Shown here one piece after another: positions 8,086 through 16,872 of a stretch of 64,000 nucleotides of DNA. The notes under the pieces are model-generated. The model had not been told where the DNA came from and ran no database searches. It saw only the letters and a list, made by a program, of their open reading frames with translations. How positions within the stretch are numbered: the stretch's first letter is position 1; each line of letters starts with the position of its first letter. Position numbers and translations under genes: made by a program. The stretch covers positions 65,193-129,192 of the forward strand of contig QKAF01000015.1 of NCBI GenBank assembly GCA_003246455.1, read 5' to 3'. The stretch comes from Bacteroidota bacterium (GTDB taxonomy: Bacteria > Bacteroidota > Ignavibacteria > SZUA-365).

Positions 8086-9762
8086 CTAGTTCTCCTTGGT
8101 CGCTGCGGCCGGTGTCTTCGCTGCGGGCGTCGTCGCGGTATTTCCGGCGGCTGGTGCGACATCGCCGATTACCGTGCGAACCGAATCGTGCCAGCGTGCC
8201 GCGCGGGAATTGCTGTACGGGTACGTGCTGTCCTGCTTCAGGTGAATATCGTAACGGAACACCTTCGCCTCGCCGATCTCCTGCACAGTGACCTCACGAA
8301 GCCGGGTCACGCCGATCGACGTGGAGAACGTGGGAATGCTTGCACGCTTGAACGCATATCCCACGATCGCGAGACCGCCCGTTTTATCCATCGTCATCTC
8401 GCTCACCCACGCGTCGCGCAGCGCATCCGCCCCCCTGGCGAGCGTGTCGAGCGTTTCCGTCCATGCTTCGGCATTCAGCAGCAGGGTGTCGAGAGTGGTT
8501 GTCGCAGTACGGATCGCCTTCGACCTCTGGTCGAGTTCGGTAATCTTGTTGACGACGATTTTCTGTTCCTCTATCTGCTGCCGGTCGAAATCCAGGGCCG
8601 AGGAGATGGTCGCCAGTTTCGATTGTTTTTCCAGGCCGACGACAGTCAGCGCCGTGACGGCGACGAACAGCAGCAGAAGCAGCAAGACGCCATGCCAGGC
8701 AAGGCGGAATCGCTTCTGATCTTCGCGAATGCGCGCGGGCAGAACATCGAGGCGATAGAAATGCGGATTTTTCGGCTGGAGGGCCTGCCATGCGAGGGAA
8801 ATCGGCACGAGGTAGTTGTTCATCTCCCGGAGGATGTCCTTGTCATCGGAGTGACCGATGCGCAGGCGCTTCAGGGAATGAAACACCACCTCGGGGTTGT
8901 TCTCGAGAATTTCCTCCTTCAGCCCGATTTCCTCGGCCTTGCCGCTGAGAACCACCTTGTCCGGATTCAGGTAGCCGGCTCCTTCCGCGGTGAGTTCGAT
9001 GCGGTTGTACAGCGTGGAGACGAGATGCGCATCGTGCGCGCCCTGCTGGATGGCCGGAGCGATGTACTCGATATCGTGGCCACGCATGACGAAGAAGTGC
9101 GTGACGTCGTCGTCGACATGGATGACGTGCATGATTTCGTCCGCTTCCGCGCGGAAGTGCACGCGCACCATGTTGATCAGTGCGACTTCGTTGCTCGTGA
9201 TGGAGTCGAGCCGCGGTCTGCGCTTCTGTCCGCCCTGGGCGGATGTGCAGATATCCACCATCGGCGAGTCCTCGAGTCGAGCGATCGCCAGAACCTGTTT
9301 TTCGCCGGCCTTCTCGAGGGCGACGGCGCGCTTCTGCAATTCGAGATTCAGGAGCTTGCCGACCTCTTCGACGACGCGGGTGCGGACTTTCCCGGGGGTG
9401 TCCTTCTTGTCGACGGGAAGGATGAACGTCCGGACGTACGGCACTTCAAGACCGAGCGTGAAGTTGGCATTGGGCACAAAATGCGTGGCGATGAATTCCC
9501 GGATCGAACTGAGATCGATACCGGAATCGCCGTCCCCTTCGGCCCCTCCTCCTCCTGCGGCTTCGTCGAATGGATTATCCGATTTCGGAACTCCTTCGTC
9601 ATCCAGGCCGCCGCCGGTGAACTGCTTGACGGGCAACGGCATCGAAGCGAGATCGAGGACGTTCAGCTTCGTACCGGTGCGGCCGAGCGTCGCCAGACGC
9701 AACATTGCGCCCTCGATGGAGATTCCGATACAGATTTGCTGTGGTCGTACCGCTTGACTCAT
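8086..9762 (-). CDS. PilM-like/PilN fusion protein of type IV pilus alignment complex
   Basis: The protein is 558 aa. Residues 1 to about 365 look like a divergent PilM actin-like ATPase fold (ICIGISIEGAMLRLA at the start, later VIHVDDDVTHFFVMRGHDIEY and PDKVVLSGKAEEIGL). It is interrupted by a Gly/Asp-rich insert near 50-85. Residues from about 375 match PilN: a short cytoplasmic FYRLDVLPARIRE segment, one membrane helix (WHGVLLLLLLFVAVTALTVV), a coiled coil and a periplasmic fold. An Ala/Pro/Thr-rich tail ends the chain. PilM normally clamps the cytoplasmic N-terminus of PilN, so the fusion would lock this contact. The actin nucleotide motifs are degraded. The gene lies 22 bp after pilT. 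Confidence 0.78.
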   Translation of the reverse strand: MSQAVRPQQICIGISIEGAMLRLATLGRTGTKLNVLDLASMPLPVKQFTGGGLDDEGVPKSDNPFDEAAGGGGAEGDGDSGIDLSSIREFIATHFVPNANFTLGLEVPYVRTFILPVDKKDTPGKVRTRVVEEVGKLLNLELQKRAVALEKAGEKQVLAIARLEDSPMVDICTSAQGGQKRRPRLDSITSNEVALINMVRVHFRAEADEIMHVIHVDDDVTHFFVMRGHDIEYIAPAIQQGAHDAHLVSTLYNRIELTAEGAGYLNPDKVVLSGKAEEIGLKEEILENNPEVVFHSLKRLRIGHSDDKDILREMNNYLVPISLAWQALQPKNPHFYRLDVLPARIREDQKRFRLAWHGVLLLLLLFVAVTALTVVGLEKQSKLATISSALDFDRQQIEEQKIVVNKITELDQRSKAIRTATTTLDTLLLNAEAWTETLDTLARGADALRDAWVSEMTMDKTGGLAIVGYAFKRASIPTFSTSIGVTRLREVTVQEIGEAKVFRYDIHLKQDSTYPYSNSRAARWHDSVRTVIGDVAPAAGNTATTPAAKTPAAATKEN

Positions 9763-9784
9763 ACGCGCTCTCGGCCGGACAGCA

Positions 9785-11098
9785 TCAACTGATCTGCTTG
9801 TTGATCAGCTGCCGCAGCCGTTTTTTATTGTTGGCGAAATTGATGGCTTCGTCTATACTGATGATGTTGCTCTTGAACAGCCGGAACAGGTCCTGTTCCA
9901 TGGTGATCATACCGAGTGCTCCGCCCTCGGTGATCATCTGGTAGATCTCTCCGGTGTTCCCGTTCTTGATCGCCGCCCGTACGGACGGGGTCACGAGCAG
10001 GACTTCCTTGGCAAGCACCCGCTTGCGATCAAGCGTGGGGACAAGCTTCTGAGAGATGACCAGCTTGAGGACATCCGCGAGACGGTTGCGGACGCGATCC
10101 TGTTCCTCCGGCGGCACTTCGCCGATGATGCGGTCGATGCTTTCGACAGCGGCGGAAGTATGCAGCGTCGAAAAAACCTTGTGACCGGAGTCCGTGATTT
10201 CCAGCGCCGACATGATCGTCTCCGGGTCGCGCATCTCACCGATCACGACGATGTCGGGGTCCTGGCGCAGCGCCTGTACCGTGCCGTCCTTGAACGACAT
10301 GACGTCTCGTCCCACCTCGCGATGCCGGACGACGGATCGCACGGGAGAATGGACGTACTCGATCGGTGCGCCAATGATAATGATGTGCGAATCGACGGCA
10401 TTGTTGTTCGCATCGATGATCGCATCCAGCGTCGTGCTCTTTCCGGAACCGGTTATTCCCGTCACCAGGATCAAACCTTCCTTCGTGTTTTTGAGATTGA
10501 CGACGTTGGTGATATTCGGATGGAAGTTGTAGCTCGCGTACGGCCGGATTTTCGCGGTGATGGCGCGCATGTTCATTCCGAGCGCATCGAGATCGAAATA
10601 CGCCGTTCCGCGGTAGCGGAAGCGCTCCCCGTTCTCCTCGACGTGGTAGGAGAAATCGAGACTGCGGCGCTCGAGCAGCGTTTCCCGCTGCCGGGGCATG
10701 ACGAGGGACTGGATGAGCACGTCACAATACGGAGACTCCAGCCGCGGAAGATCTTTCTGCGGCAGCTTGCTGCCGTGAACGCGGAACCAAATTTCCCCGC
10801 GTGTGCCGAAGCTGCCGACGTCGATATCCGACGCCTCCAGATCGCGCATGCGTGCGATGATTCGCTCGTAAAACATCCGGAGGACCTGTATCGCCTTTTC
10901 ATCCAGCGATTCGATCTTTTTCTTTATGAACTCCTGTTTCTCGGTTCCGAAATAGTGCGTGGGCATGTCCTTGACGACGAAGTCCATGACCTTCATCGCA
11001 TTCGACAGGATACGCTCCGGAATAACAGGTTCCGCAGGCACGCGGACAGCGTCCTTCCTGATTGATGTTGCAGAGGTGGTTACGGGGTCTTGACTCAT
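9785..11098 (-). CDS. pilT: PilT-like pilus retraction ATPase
   Basis: This 437-aa hexameric secretion ATPase is of the PilT type. It has an N-terminal PAS-like domain (about 70-180), Walker A GITGSGKSTTLD, Walker B VVIGEMRDPETI and the His box STLHTSAAVESIDRI. PilT energises pilus retraction at the inner membrane. The Asp box, usually IEDPIEFVH, reads IGAPIEYVH, so its acidic pair is lost, while the Walker B glutamate is kept. The N-terminus is about 60 residues longer than in classical PilT. It belongs to the minus-strand pilus run but is preceded by a 155-bp AT-rich gap that could hold its own promoter. Confidence 0.88.
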   Translation of the reverse strand: MSQDPVTTSATSIRKDAVRVPAEPVIPERILSNAMKVMDFVVKDMPTHYFGTEKQEFIKKKIESLDEKAIQVLRMFYERIIARMRDLEASDIDVGSFGTRGEIWFRVHGSKLPQKDLPRLESPYCDVLIQSLVMPRQRETLLERRSLDFSYHVEENGERFRYRGTAYFDLDALGMNMRAITAKIRPYASYNFHPNITNVVNLKNTKEGLILVTGITGSGKSTTLDAIIDANNNAVDSHIIIIGAPIEYVHSPVRSVVRHREVGRDVMSFKDGTVQALRQDPDIVVIGEMRDPETIMSALEITDSGHKVFSTLHTSAAVESIDRIIGEVPPEEQDRVRNRLADVLKLVISQKLVPTLDRKRVLAKEVLLVTPSVRAAIKNGNTGEIYQMITEGGALGMITMEQDLFRLFKSNIISIDEAINFANNKKRLRQLINKQIS

Positions 11099-11154
11099 AA
11101 TGCCTGCTGTCGGGTGTTCACAGATTCAATTGAGGTTCGGTGCTCTTTGCTAAA

Positions 11155-11223
11155 CCTGTGCTTCACCTTTTTAACCGGATGCATTGAAATATAATTATTT
11201 AATTCTCTCATGGGAAGCACAGG
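11155..11223 (-). promoter_or_regulatory. Inverted repeats around an AT-rich stretch upstream of pilT
   Basis: Two perfect 10-bp inverted arms, CCTGTGCTTC (11155-11164) and GAAGCACAGG (11214-11223), lie 49 bp apart. The stretch between them is very AT-rich and contains TATATT on the minus strand. It sits in the 155-bp gap between the third minor pilin gene and pilT. It could be paired binding sites bracketing an internal promoter, or a long RNA hairpin. Nothing links it to a known regulator. Confidence 0.35.
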
Positions 11224-11253
11224 AAGAAAAAATAGTGCAAAAATTTCTCCGGG

Positions 11254-12291
11254 TTATTCCCAGTATTTGAAGACCTCGACGCCCAGCAGACCGAGGTTTC
11301 CGAGTACGGTCATGAGCGTCGTGTAGCTGTACGCAACCGAGGGATTCCCCGTCACGTTCACATGCGTGACTTTCGTCGGATCGGTATTGCCGACCCATAC
11401 GGTGCCGAGGATTGCCGGCGTACCCGTACCGCCGAGCGACAGGATGACATCTCCCGACATCGCGAGAATAATGCCCTTCCACTCGATTTTTCCTTTCATG
11501 ATAAGCTGACCGTCAACCACGAGAATCCCCGCTCCCGAGATCGTCCCCGACCAGCTGAGGTTTCCTGGGACGTACACGATTTCCGGCTGACTGATCGTCC
11601 CGTAAACCGCATTGTTGGAGTAGGTACCCGCTGGGATCGTGATGGTCCGGCGGTCGCGGTAGAACTGATGAAGCTGTGTGAGGTTCGATGAACTGAACGA
11701 ACCAACGCTGCCCACACCGCTGGCACCGATCACCCTGCTGGCAATTGATCCTCCGGACGCGGAATCGAGCTGCTTCTTTACGTCCGCGACCGATTCGTCG
11801 GTCTGCACGCCGATTCCTTCCACTGCGGGATAGATGCCCGGGCTGCCGTCGAGGTTGTGATCATGACCGTCAATTAAAAACGCCTTTCCGTCACTGGTTA
11901 CTTCAACGGAGTCGCCGAAGACCGTCAGCGCGCTTTCGACCGTCGGGAAAATCGAGCTGAGTTTTGCCTCCAGCACGGAATTGTGGCTGACGCCGTTGAT
12001 CGTTCCGACCGCGGTAATGCGCACCGTATCGAGGCCGATGTCAATGATGCGGACGGAGACCGTCCCTCCCACAACCGGGAAATTGCTGTATCCTGTCCGC
12101 CACGTTTTCTGCTGCCGCAGCTTCGAGATGGCGAGGTTGATTCCGCTTCGAGTCACATTAAGCGCCTGTTCCCGTTCGAACAGACTGGCGGTGGTCTCGT
12201 TGGAGTAGTCCCAGGCGCCCATGAAACCGAGCACGGACACGCCCACGAGCAGCGAGGATAATGCGACGATGATGAGTGCTTGCTGACCCAT
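11254..12291 (-). CDS. PilX-like minor pilin/assembly protein
   Basis: This 345-aa protein has an N-terminal hydrophobic helix that starts almost at once (MGQQALIIVALSSLLVGVSVLGF), then an amphipathic helix NVTRSGINLAISKLRQQKTWRTGY and a large beta-rich region. The arrangement (pilin helix, repeated-element helix, long beta-helix-like body with IVYVPGNLSWSG, GILVVDGQLIMKGKIEWKG) resembles PilX/GspK-type minor pilins that cap or prime the pilus. No K/R-rich leader, prepilin peptidase site or Glu5 is present. It is third in the trio of minor pilin-like genes, 14 bp after the second. Function is inferred from position and architecture. Confidence 0.6.
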   Translation of the reverse strand: MGQQALIIVALSSLLVGVSVLGFMGAWDYSNETTASLFEREQALNVTRSGINLAISKLRQQKTWRTGYSNFPVVGGTVSVRIIDIGLDTVRITAVGTINGVSHNSVLEAKLSSIFPTVESALTVFGDSVEVTSDGKAFLIDGHDHNLDGSPGIYPAVEGIGVQTDESVADVKKQLDSASGGSIASRVIGASGVGSVGSFSSSNLTQLHQFYRDRRTITIPAGTYSNNAVYGTISQPEIVYVPGNLSWSGTISGAGILVVDGQLIMKGKIEWKGIILAMSGDVILSLGGTGTPAILGTVWVGNTDPTKVTHVNVTGNPSVAYSYTTLMTVLGNLGLLGVEVFKYWE

Positions 12292-12305
12292 GGAGCTTCT
12301 CCGTT

Positions 12306-12860
12306 TTACAGATTCTGGGGGGTAATGGTGAATTCGTTCAAGGAATACTGATACTCCCCGTTCACCTTCATGTCGCTTTGCATGCGAAGGCTCACACCGA
12401 TCGCCATGATGCTGGAAATGCTCGTGGTCTTCGTCATCGCACCGTAGGTATCGGTGGTGAAATAGTTGAAGCGGAAAGCCGTCAGCCCGAGATCCTGTCC
12501 GCGCTGTTTTCTTCCATTGACGATCCGGTACAGCAGCGACCCGCTTTTCTCGCTGATGAGGGCGCTCGCCGTTCCGTAATAATACCCTACGGTATCGAGC
12601 TTCCCGTCATTCTCGAGGTCTGCCCGGAACACGAAGCAGTTCTCATCCGCGCGCAGGATCGGAAGTGTGTCGCAGCCGTAGCCGACTTTTCTCAGATCGA
12701 AACGCATCGTTTCGGTCACGTCGCTCATATCGGTCTGCGCCGTGATCTTATTCGTGCTCTCAATCTGCGACTCGGTGCGTTCCCCCATGAAAAAGGAGAA
12801 ATTGAGAATGATCATGCCTGCGATGATGACCGATCCGATGATATCAAGGTGACTGCTCAT
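12306..12860 (-). CDS. PilW-like minor pilin
   Basis: This 184-aa protein has an N-terminal membrane helix (about 6-25), then an amphipathic stretch with TDMSDVTETMRFDLRKVGYGC and a small beta domain. The pattern of a helix followed by an MRFDLRKVGY-type segment is typical of PilW/PilJ minor pilins, where a shortened helix precedes a globular head. Cysteines near 62 and 74 could pair. It starts 1 nt after the stop of the preceding gene, so translation is coupled. There is no classical prepilin cleavage motif. Specific role not provable from sequence. Confidence 0.55.
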   Translation of the reverse strand: MSSHLDIIGSVIIAGMIILNFSFFMGERTESQIESTNKITAQTDMSDVTETMRFDLRKVGYGCDTLPILRADENCFVFRADLENDGKLDTVGYYYGTASALISEKSGSLLYRIVNGRKQRGQDLGLTAFRFNYFTTDTYGAMTKTTSISSIMAIGVSLRMQSDMKVNGEYQYSLNEFTITPQNL

Positions 12861-12861
12861 G

Positions 12862-13374
12862 TTAAAACGCCGCGATATATGACATGGTTACTGTGTCGGG
12901 AGAAAATTCATTGGAGACGGTGACGGTCACGAGCTTCGAGAACGTGCGCGTGGTCGTCGGAATGGATGGCGTGGTGGGCTGGACGAAGGTCACCCGGACG
13001 GAAACCGTGTAGCCCCAGGTATCCCAGAGACATTTCGGCGTCGTGACCGTCGGTGTCGTTCCCGGGGCGGGACTGCGGAAGACCGAACCGTGAAAGTCGT
13101 CGACGTCGGGGAATCCCGGATATTTTTCGGTGTAGGCTGGTCCGCAGCTGCTGAGGTCGGTGACCCTGACGATACTCGTCGCCGTCAGCTTCTGATCGTA
13201 CACCTTCGATTTGATCTCATCGATCATCGAGCGGGCGATGGCCACCGCTTTCTGCGTGTATTCGTTGCTGTCAAGCACGTCCTCGTTCTGGAAATTGGCG
13301 GCGCGGAAGTTCAGCATCACTATTCCCAGCAGCATGAACGCCGCAATCGTGAGCATCATCTGTCCTGTGTTCAT
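12862..13374 (-). CDS. PilV-like minor pilin
   Basis: This is a 170-aa protein with an N-terminal hydrophobic helix (MNTGQMMLTIAAFMLLGIVMLNF), an amphipathic continuation (KAVAIARSMIDEIKSKVYDQ) and a Thr/Pro-rich beta domain containing two cysteines (near 77 and 115). The segment AIARSMIDEIKSKVYD is like the conserved helix of PilV/GspI minor pilins. It is the first of three minor pilin-like genes, 75 bp after pilB. No peptidase site or Glu5 is seen. Together the trio could form the priming tip complex of the pilus. Confidence 0.55.
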   Translation of the reverse strand: MNTGQMMLTIAAFMLLGIVMLNFRAANFQNEDVLDSNEYTQKAVAIARSMIDEIKSKVYDQKLTATSIVRVTDLSSCGPAYTEKYPGFPDVDDFHGSVFRSPAPGTTPTVTTPKCLWDTWGYTVSVRVTFVQPTTPSIPTTTRTFSKLVTVTVSNEFSPDTVTMSYIAAF

Positions 13375-13449
13375 TCCTGCCTCTGTTTATCACGCATTGA
13401 CCGGTTACCTGTTTCGCTCCGCGGCACCTTGCACGCGGCGACACGCTCA

Positions 13450-15246
13450 TTATTCATCAGACATCGTTGCGGCGATGACCTCGGCAACGGAGGTTACACC
13501 TTCCTTGACGCGTTCCCGCGCACTCGCGCGCAGGGTCAGCATTCCCTGACTGATCGCGATGGTGCGGATCTTGTCTTCATCGATATCGTCGCCGGAATCG
13601 AATACCGCCTTGCGGATTTCTTTCGAGAAAAACAGCGACTCGTGAATGGCCGCGCGTCCCTTGTAGCCCTTGATGCAGTGCTGACACCCGACAGGTTCAA
13701 AAAATGTCGTGGTTTCAATTTCTTCCGGTGTGAAGCCGACATTGAGCAGTTCCGCTTCATCGAGATCCCGGGTCGGCCGCTTGCACTTCTGGCAGAGCCG
13801 GCGCACGAGGCGCTGGGCGACTACGAGGTTGATGGCGTACGCGATGAGGAAGGGCTCGATACCCATCTTGAAGAGTCGGGTGACCGCGCTGGGGGCATCG
13901 TTGGTATGAAGCGTGGAAAATGTGAGGTGACCCGTGTTCGCGAGCTTGATCGCGATGTCCGCCGTCAGCTTGTCACGCATCTCACCGACCATCACGATAT
14001 CCGGATCGTGTCGCAGAATCGCGCGGATAGCCTGTTCGAAATCCACCTTGTGGGATATCTTGATCTGCCGCGCGCCGTCGATCACGTACTCGACCGGATC
14101 CTCCACCGTCAGGGCATTGACCTGTGGCGTGATCACCGAATACAGCGCGGCGACGAGCGTCGTGCTTTTGCCGCTTCCGGTCGGACCGGTCAGGATGATC
14201 ATTCCCTGCGGTTTCGAGATCGATTCCTGGAACCACTCGAAGGCCTTCGGCTGAAATCCGATCTTGGAAATATCCTTGATCACCTTCCTGCTGTCGAGCA
14301 CGCGGATGACGATGCTCTCGAACTTCTGCGCGAACTCGGAGCCGGCGATGGGAAGAGCCGACACACGGAATCGGATGATGACGTTGTCGATCGTCCGCTG
14401 GATGAAACCGTCCTGTGCGGCATCACGCTCGAAGCGATCGATATTCATGCTTCGATCCTTCACCACGGCCAGCACCGCTTCCGGACGCGTTCCTTCGACC
14501 TTGTTCCACAAGGCCAGCTTTCCATCGACGCGGAAGTGGAACTCCGTGACCAGTTTCGTGGTCGGGAAGATATGGATATCGCTCACGCCCGTCCGTACCG
14601 CCTCGACCAGGCAGCCCTCGAACAGGTTGACCAGCATGCTTTTGTTGATTTCCTGGTCGAGCTCCGCTTCGTCGATGCCGGATTCCATGTCCGACTCATG
14701 CAGTTCGGCTTCCATCTCCTTGATGCTCTCGAGGAAGATGTTGTCGCCGCGGAGAATGTTGTCGAGATGGGGCTGCAGCGCCTTGAGTTCCGCGTAATAG
14801 ACTTCGTACTTCAGCGCGCGGAAATAGCTGGCGATACGCGGAATCTCCCGATGGATCGGGACCGCGGACACGAGGACGAGCTTGTCCGGGGTACGGGCGT
14901 CGAACTGCAGAGGCAGCGTCCGCGCCTTGAACAGCATGGATTTCTGCTCCGGCGTCAGTGAATCGACCATCTGCTTGATGACACTCAGACGGCGTTCGGT
15001 CATCGCCTCGTCGATCTTCAGGGTTTTGAACGCGTAGATCCGCGCGACCTCCGAGAAGACCGTATGATGATCGAGCGCGTACTCATCGACGAGTATCTCC
15101 GCAAGGCTGCGATGCTTGTGACCCGCTTCCTTCTCCTTCGTGGCAATCGCCTTGGACACGGTTTCCCGGTCGACGATCCCCTTGTGGAGAAGAGCGATGC
15201 CGACTTTATCGATTTTCCGTTCCAGTAAGGAAGCTGCGGCATCCAT
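13450..15246 (-). CDS. pilB: PilB/GspE-type pilus extension ATPase
   Basis: This 598-aa ATPase has an N-terminal T2SSE_N/MshEN-like domain (LLHKGIVDRETVSKA, LAEILVDEYALDHHTV). The core has Walker A TGPTGSGKSTTLV, Asp box VEDPVEYVIDGARQ, Walker B DIVMVGEMRD and the His box TFSTLHTNDAPSAVTRL. A zinc-binding module with CQKC and CQHC separates the extension ATPases from PilT. PilB powers pilus assembly by turning PilC. The start overlaps the end of pilC by 41 bp, which implies translational coupling. Length and motif order are normal for the family. Confidence 0.93.
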   Translation of the reverse strand: MDAAASLLERKIDKVGIALLHKGIVDRETVSKAIATKEKEAGHKHRSLAEILVDEYALDHHTVFSEVARIYAFKTLKIDEAMTERRLSVIKQMVDSLTPEQKSMLFKARTLPLQFDARTPDKLVLVSAVPIHREIPRIASYFRALKYEVYYAELKALQPHLDNILRGDNIFLESIKEMEAELHESDMESGIDEAELDQEINKSMLVNLFEGCLVEAVRTGVSDIHIFPTTKLVTEFHFRVDGKLALWNKVEGTRPEAVLAVVKDRSMNIDRFERDAAQDGFIQRTIDNVIIRFRVSALPIAGSEFAQKFESIVIRVLDSRKVIKDISKIGFQPKAFEWFQESISKPQGMIILTGPTGSGKSTTLVAALYSVITPQVNALTVEDPVEYVIDGARQIKISHKVDFEQAIRAILRHDPDIVMVGEMRDKLTADIAIKLANTGHLTFSTLHTNDAPSAVTRLFKMGIEPFLIAYAINLVVAQRLVRRLCQKCKRPTRDLDEAELLNVGFTPEEIETTTFFEPVGCQHCIKGYKGRAAIHESLFFSKEIRKAVFDSGDDIDEDKIRTIAISQGMLTLRASARERVKEGVTSVAEVIAATMSDE

Positions 15247-16654
15247 GGTAGATCCGTTTCAGATAGTGAGCAAATGGTCCGGTGGCGATAAGCATGTGGA
15301 GGTACCAGAAATCACCCATGCCGGGGGCGGATTTCGGTTTGATCACGGCCGTCTCCGAGGAGACGATGGTAATGGCCGTCATGACGATCATGATGATGAG
15401 GGCGACCCACAGCTGCATGAAATCCACGACCGACTTCAATTTGTAGGTGGTTTCACGCTCGTAGTAGTTCGCCAGCTGGAGAGCGGTCTCCCTGACCATA
15501 CCGGTTTCGGCTCCTGCGTGAAAACGTGAGAGCGCGGTCTTCGTGAACACGCCGGCGGCTTCGAACGACTCGTGCAGACCCTTTCCGTGCTTGAGCATCA
15601 TGGGGATGGTAATGAAGCGAATCTGATGCTCGAAGTACTTGTTCCCGGTCGCCTCCGCGGCGGTCTTGATCACGTCGATGTTCTCGCCCGAGCCGCTGTA
15701 CAGCGAGTAGAACACACGGCAGAACACTTCGATCGCGGTTTTGTGGATCAGGCCGCCGAGCACCGGAATGCGGAAGGACTGCTTGTCGGCCCAGAGACGG
15801 CCCTTCTCGTTTGTGAAGAACATGAAAATTCCGACGCCGATGCCGATAATCGCGACAATGAAATAGAGGATATTCGCGACAATCCAATCCGACAGCTCGA
15901 GTGTCGCTTCCGTCATTGGCGGCAGCTCGATCCCGTACTTGAGGAACATGCGGGCAGTTTCCGGGAAGATGTACGCGACGTAAAAGATCGTCGCGAGAAT
16001 CAGAAGCACGAGGGTGATCATCGGCATGAGCATGGCGCTTTTCATGCTCTTCTTGAATTCCATCCGCCGCTCGAGGAACTTCGCCGTCGAATCGTACATC
16101 TCCGCCATGGCGCCGCTCTTCGAGGCGAGACCGAGCATCTTCGCGGTGAATTTCCCGAGAATGTGTTCGTACTTCATGAACACACGCTCGCTCTCCGCTC
16201 CCTTGCGCAGATCGGTGTTGATGTCCTTGAGCGTTTCCTTCAGCACCTTGTTTTCGATGTCGTTCGCCAGAAGATTCAACACCTCGTTGAAGGGCAGCTT
16301 CTCACGCAGCAGATCCGCGCTCAGGCGGACGAAGGTGATCAGGTCGGCCACGGGCGGTTTGCCCAGATTGATATTCAGTTTCTTGCGGACATAGACGACC
16401 TTGTACCCCATCGAAGTCAGCGCATTGTCGACCTCCGCCTTCGAGTACGCTTTCTGTTCGCCTTCCAGGACTTTATCGCCCTTCTGCGCCTTGTATACGT
16501 ACGACGTACGCTTTTCGAGCTTGTCGAGGCGAAATGCGCGTCCTTTCGACAGCTCCTGAATTTTCTTCTTCGCCTCGGCGGCGTTTCCCGCGGAAATCGT
16601 CCCCTGGATGATTTTCCCCGAGGGTCCGACGCCCTGGAATCTGAAGTCTGCCAT
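15206..16654 (-). CDS. pilC: PilC/GspF-type inner-membrane platform protein
   Basis: The protein is 482 aa with the family layout: a basic N-terminal domain with Ala-rich helix (about 1-100), the first T2SSF domain (LITFVRLSADLLREKLPFNEVL, about 105-225), membrane helices near 205-230 and 260-285, the second T2SSF domain (about 310-430) and a last membrane helix (LWVALIIMIVMTAITIV). It anchors the pilus motor in the inner membrane. The frame reads further upstream, but the chosen ATG begins the conserved MADFRFQG segment and has an AAAGGA ribosome site. It is first in the pilus assembly run and has its own copy of the conserved composite promoter element. Confidence 0.92.
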   Translation of the reverse strand: MADFRFQGVGPSGKIIQGTISAGNAAEAKKKIQELSKGRAFRLDKLEKRTSYVYKAQKGDKVLEGEQKAYSKAEVDNALTSMGYKVVYVRKKLNINLGKPPVADLITFVRLSADLLREKLPFNEVLNLLANDIENKVLKETLKDINTDLRKGAESERVFMKYEHILGKFTAKMLGLASKSGAMAEMYDSTAKFLERRMEFKKSMKSAMLMPMITLVLLILATIFYVAYIFPETARMFLKYGIELPPMTEATLELSDWIVANILYFIVAIIGIGVGIFMFFTNEKGRLWADKQSFRIPVLGGLIHKTAIEVFCRVFYSLYSGSGENIDVIKTAAEATGNKYFEHQIRFITIPMMLKHGKGLHESFEAAGVFTKTALSRFHAGAETGMVRETALQLANYYERETTYKLKSVVDFMQLWVALIIMIVMTAITIVSSETAVIKPKSAPGMGDFWYLHMLIATGPFAHYLKRIYHGCRSFLTGTENR

Positions 16655-16738
16655 GCTTTTTTCCTTTCTTATCCTACTTCCTGAGAGTGCCTGCAAGTGT
16701 TGAGATACAACGTGCATATGCCTGCACCCTCACGCAGT

Positions 16739-16783
16739 AAGTTAGGGCGCCATTCTTAACAGAGACTTAAACGGGGATTACAA
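16739..16783 (-). promoter_or_regulatory. Composite promoter element upstream of pilC (copy 3 of 3)
   Basis: Read on the minus strand this holds box 1 TTGTAAT at 16783, box 2 GTTAAGAAT 22 bp on, 7 bp of GC-rich spacer, then a -7 box TAACTTAC beginning at 16744. The 32-bp two-box part agrees with the pilin copy at about 21 of 32 positions, with both ends (7 bp each) identical and the same 7-bp spacing to the -7 box. It ends 98 bp upstream of the pilC ATG; the pilin copy lies 97 bp upstream of its ATG. There is no TTTG at the -33 position. Confidence 0.6.
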
Positions 16784-16872
16784 AGCCGAAAGGATGCCGG
16801 GGGGGTAACGTGAAATGCGGCCGGGGATTTTTTCGTCATGCGGAAATACTAACCCCTTCAACAGGGGCGGGT

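Noticed and set aside
8032-9792. Long open frame on the plus strand (586 codons) opposite the PilM-PilN fusion
   Set aside because: It is antisense to a gene with recognisable domains, has no family motif, and reads as Arg/Asp/Glu-rich composition expected from the complement of GC-rich codons.
13090-14961. Plus-strand open frame of 623 codons opposite pilB
   Set aside because: Antisense to a complete PilB with all ATPase motifs; no motif or ribosome site of its own.
16853-16867. Five-bp hairpin after the second pilin-like gene as terminator
   Set aside because: The stem is short (CCCCT/AGGGG) and the following tract (TTAGTATTT) is weak, so it is only mentioned with the gene.
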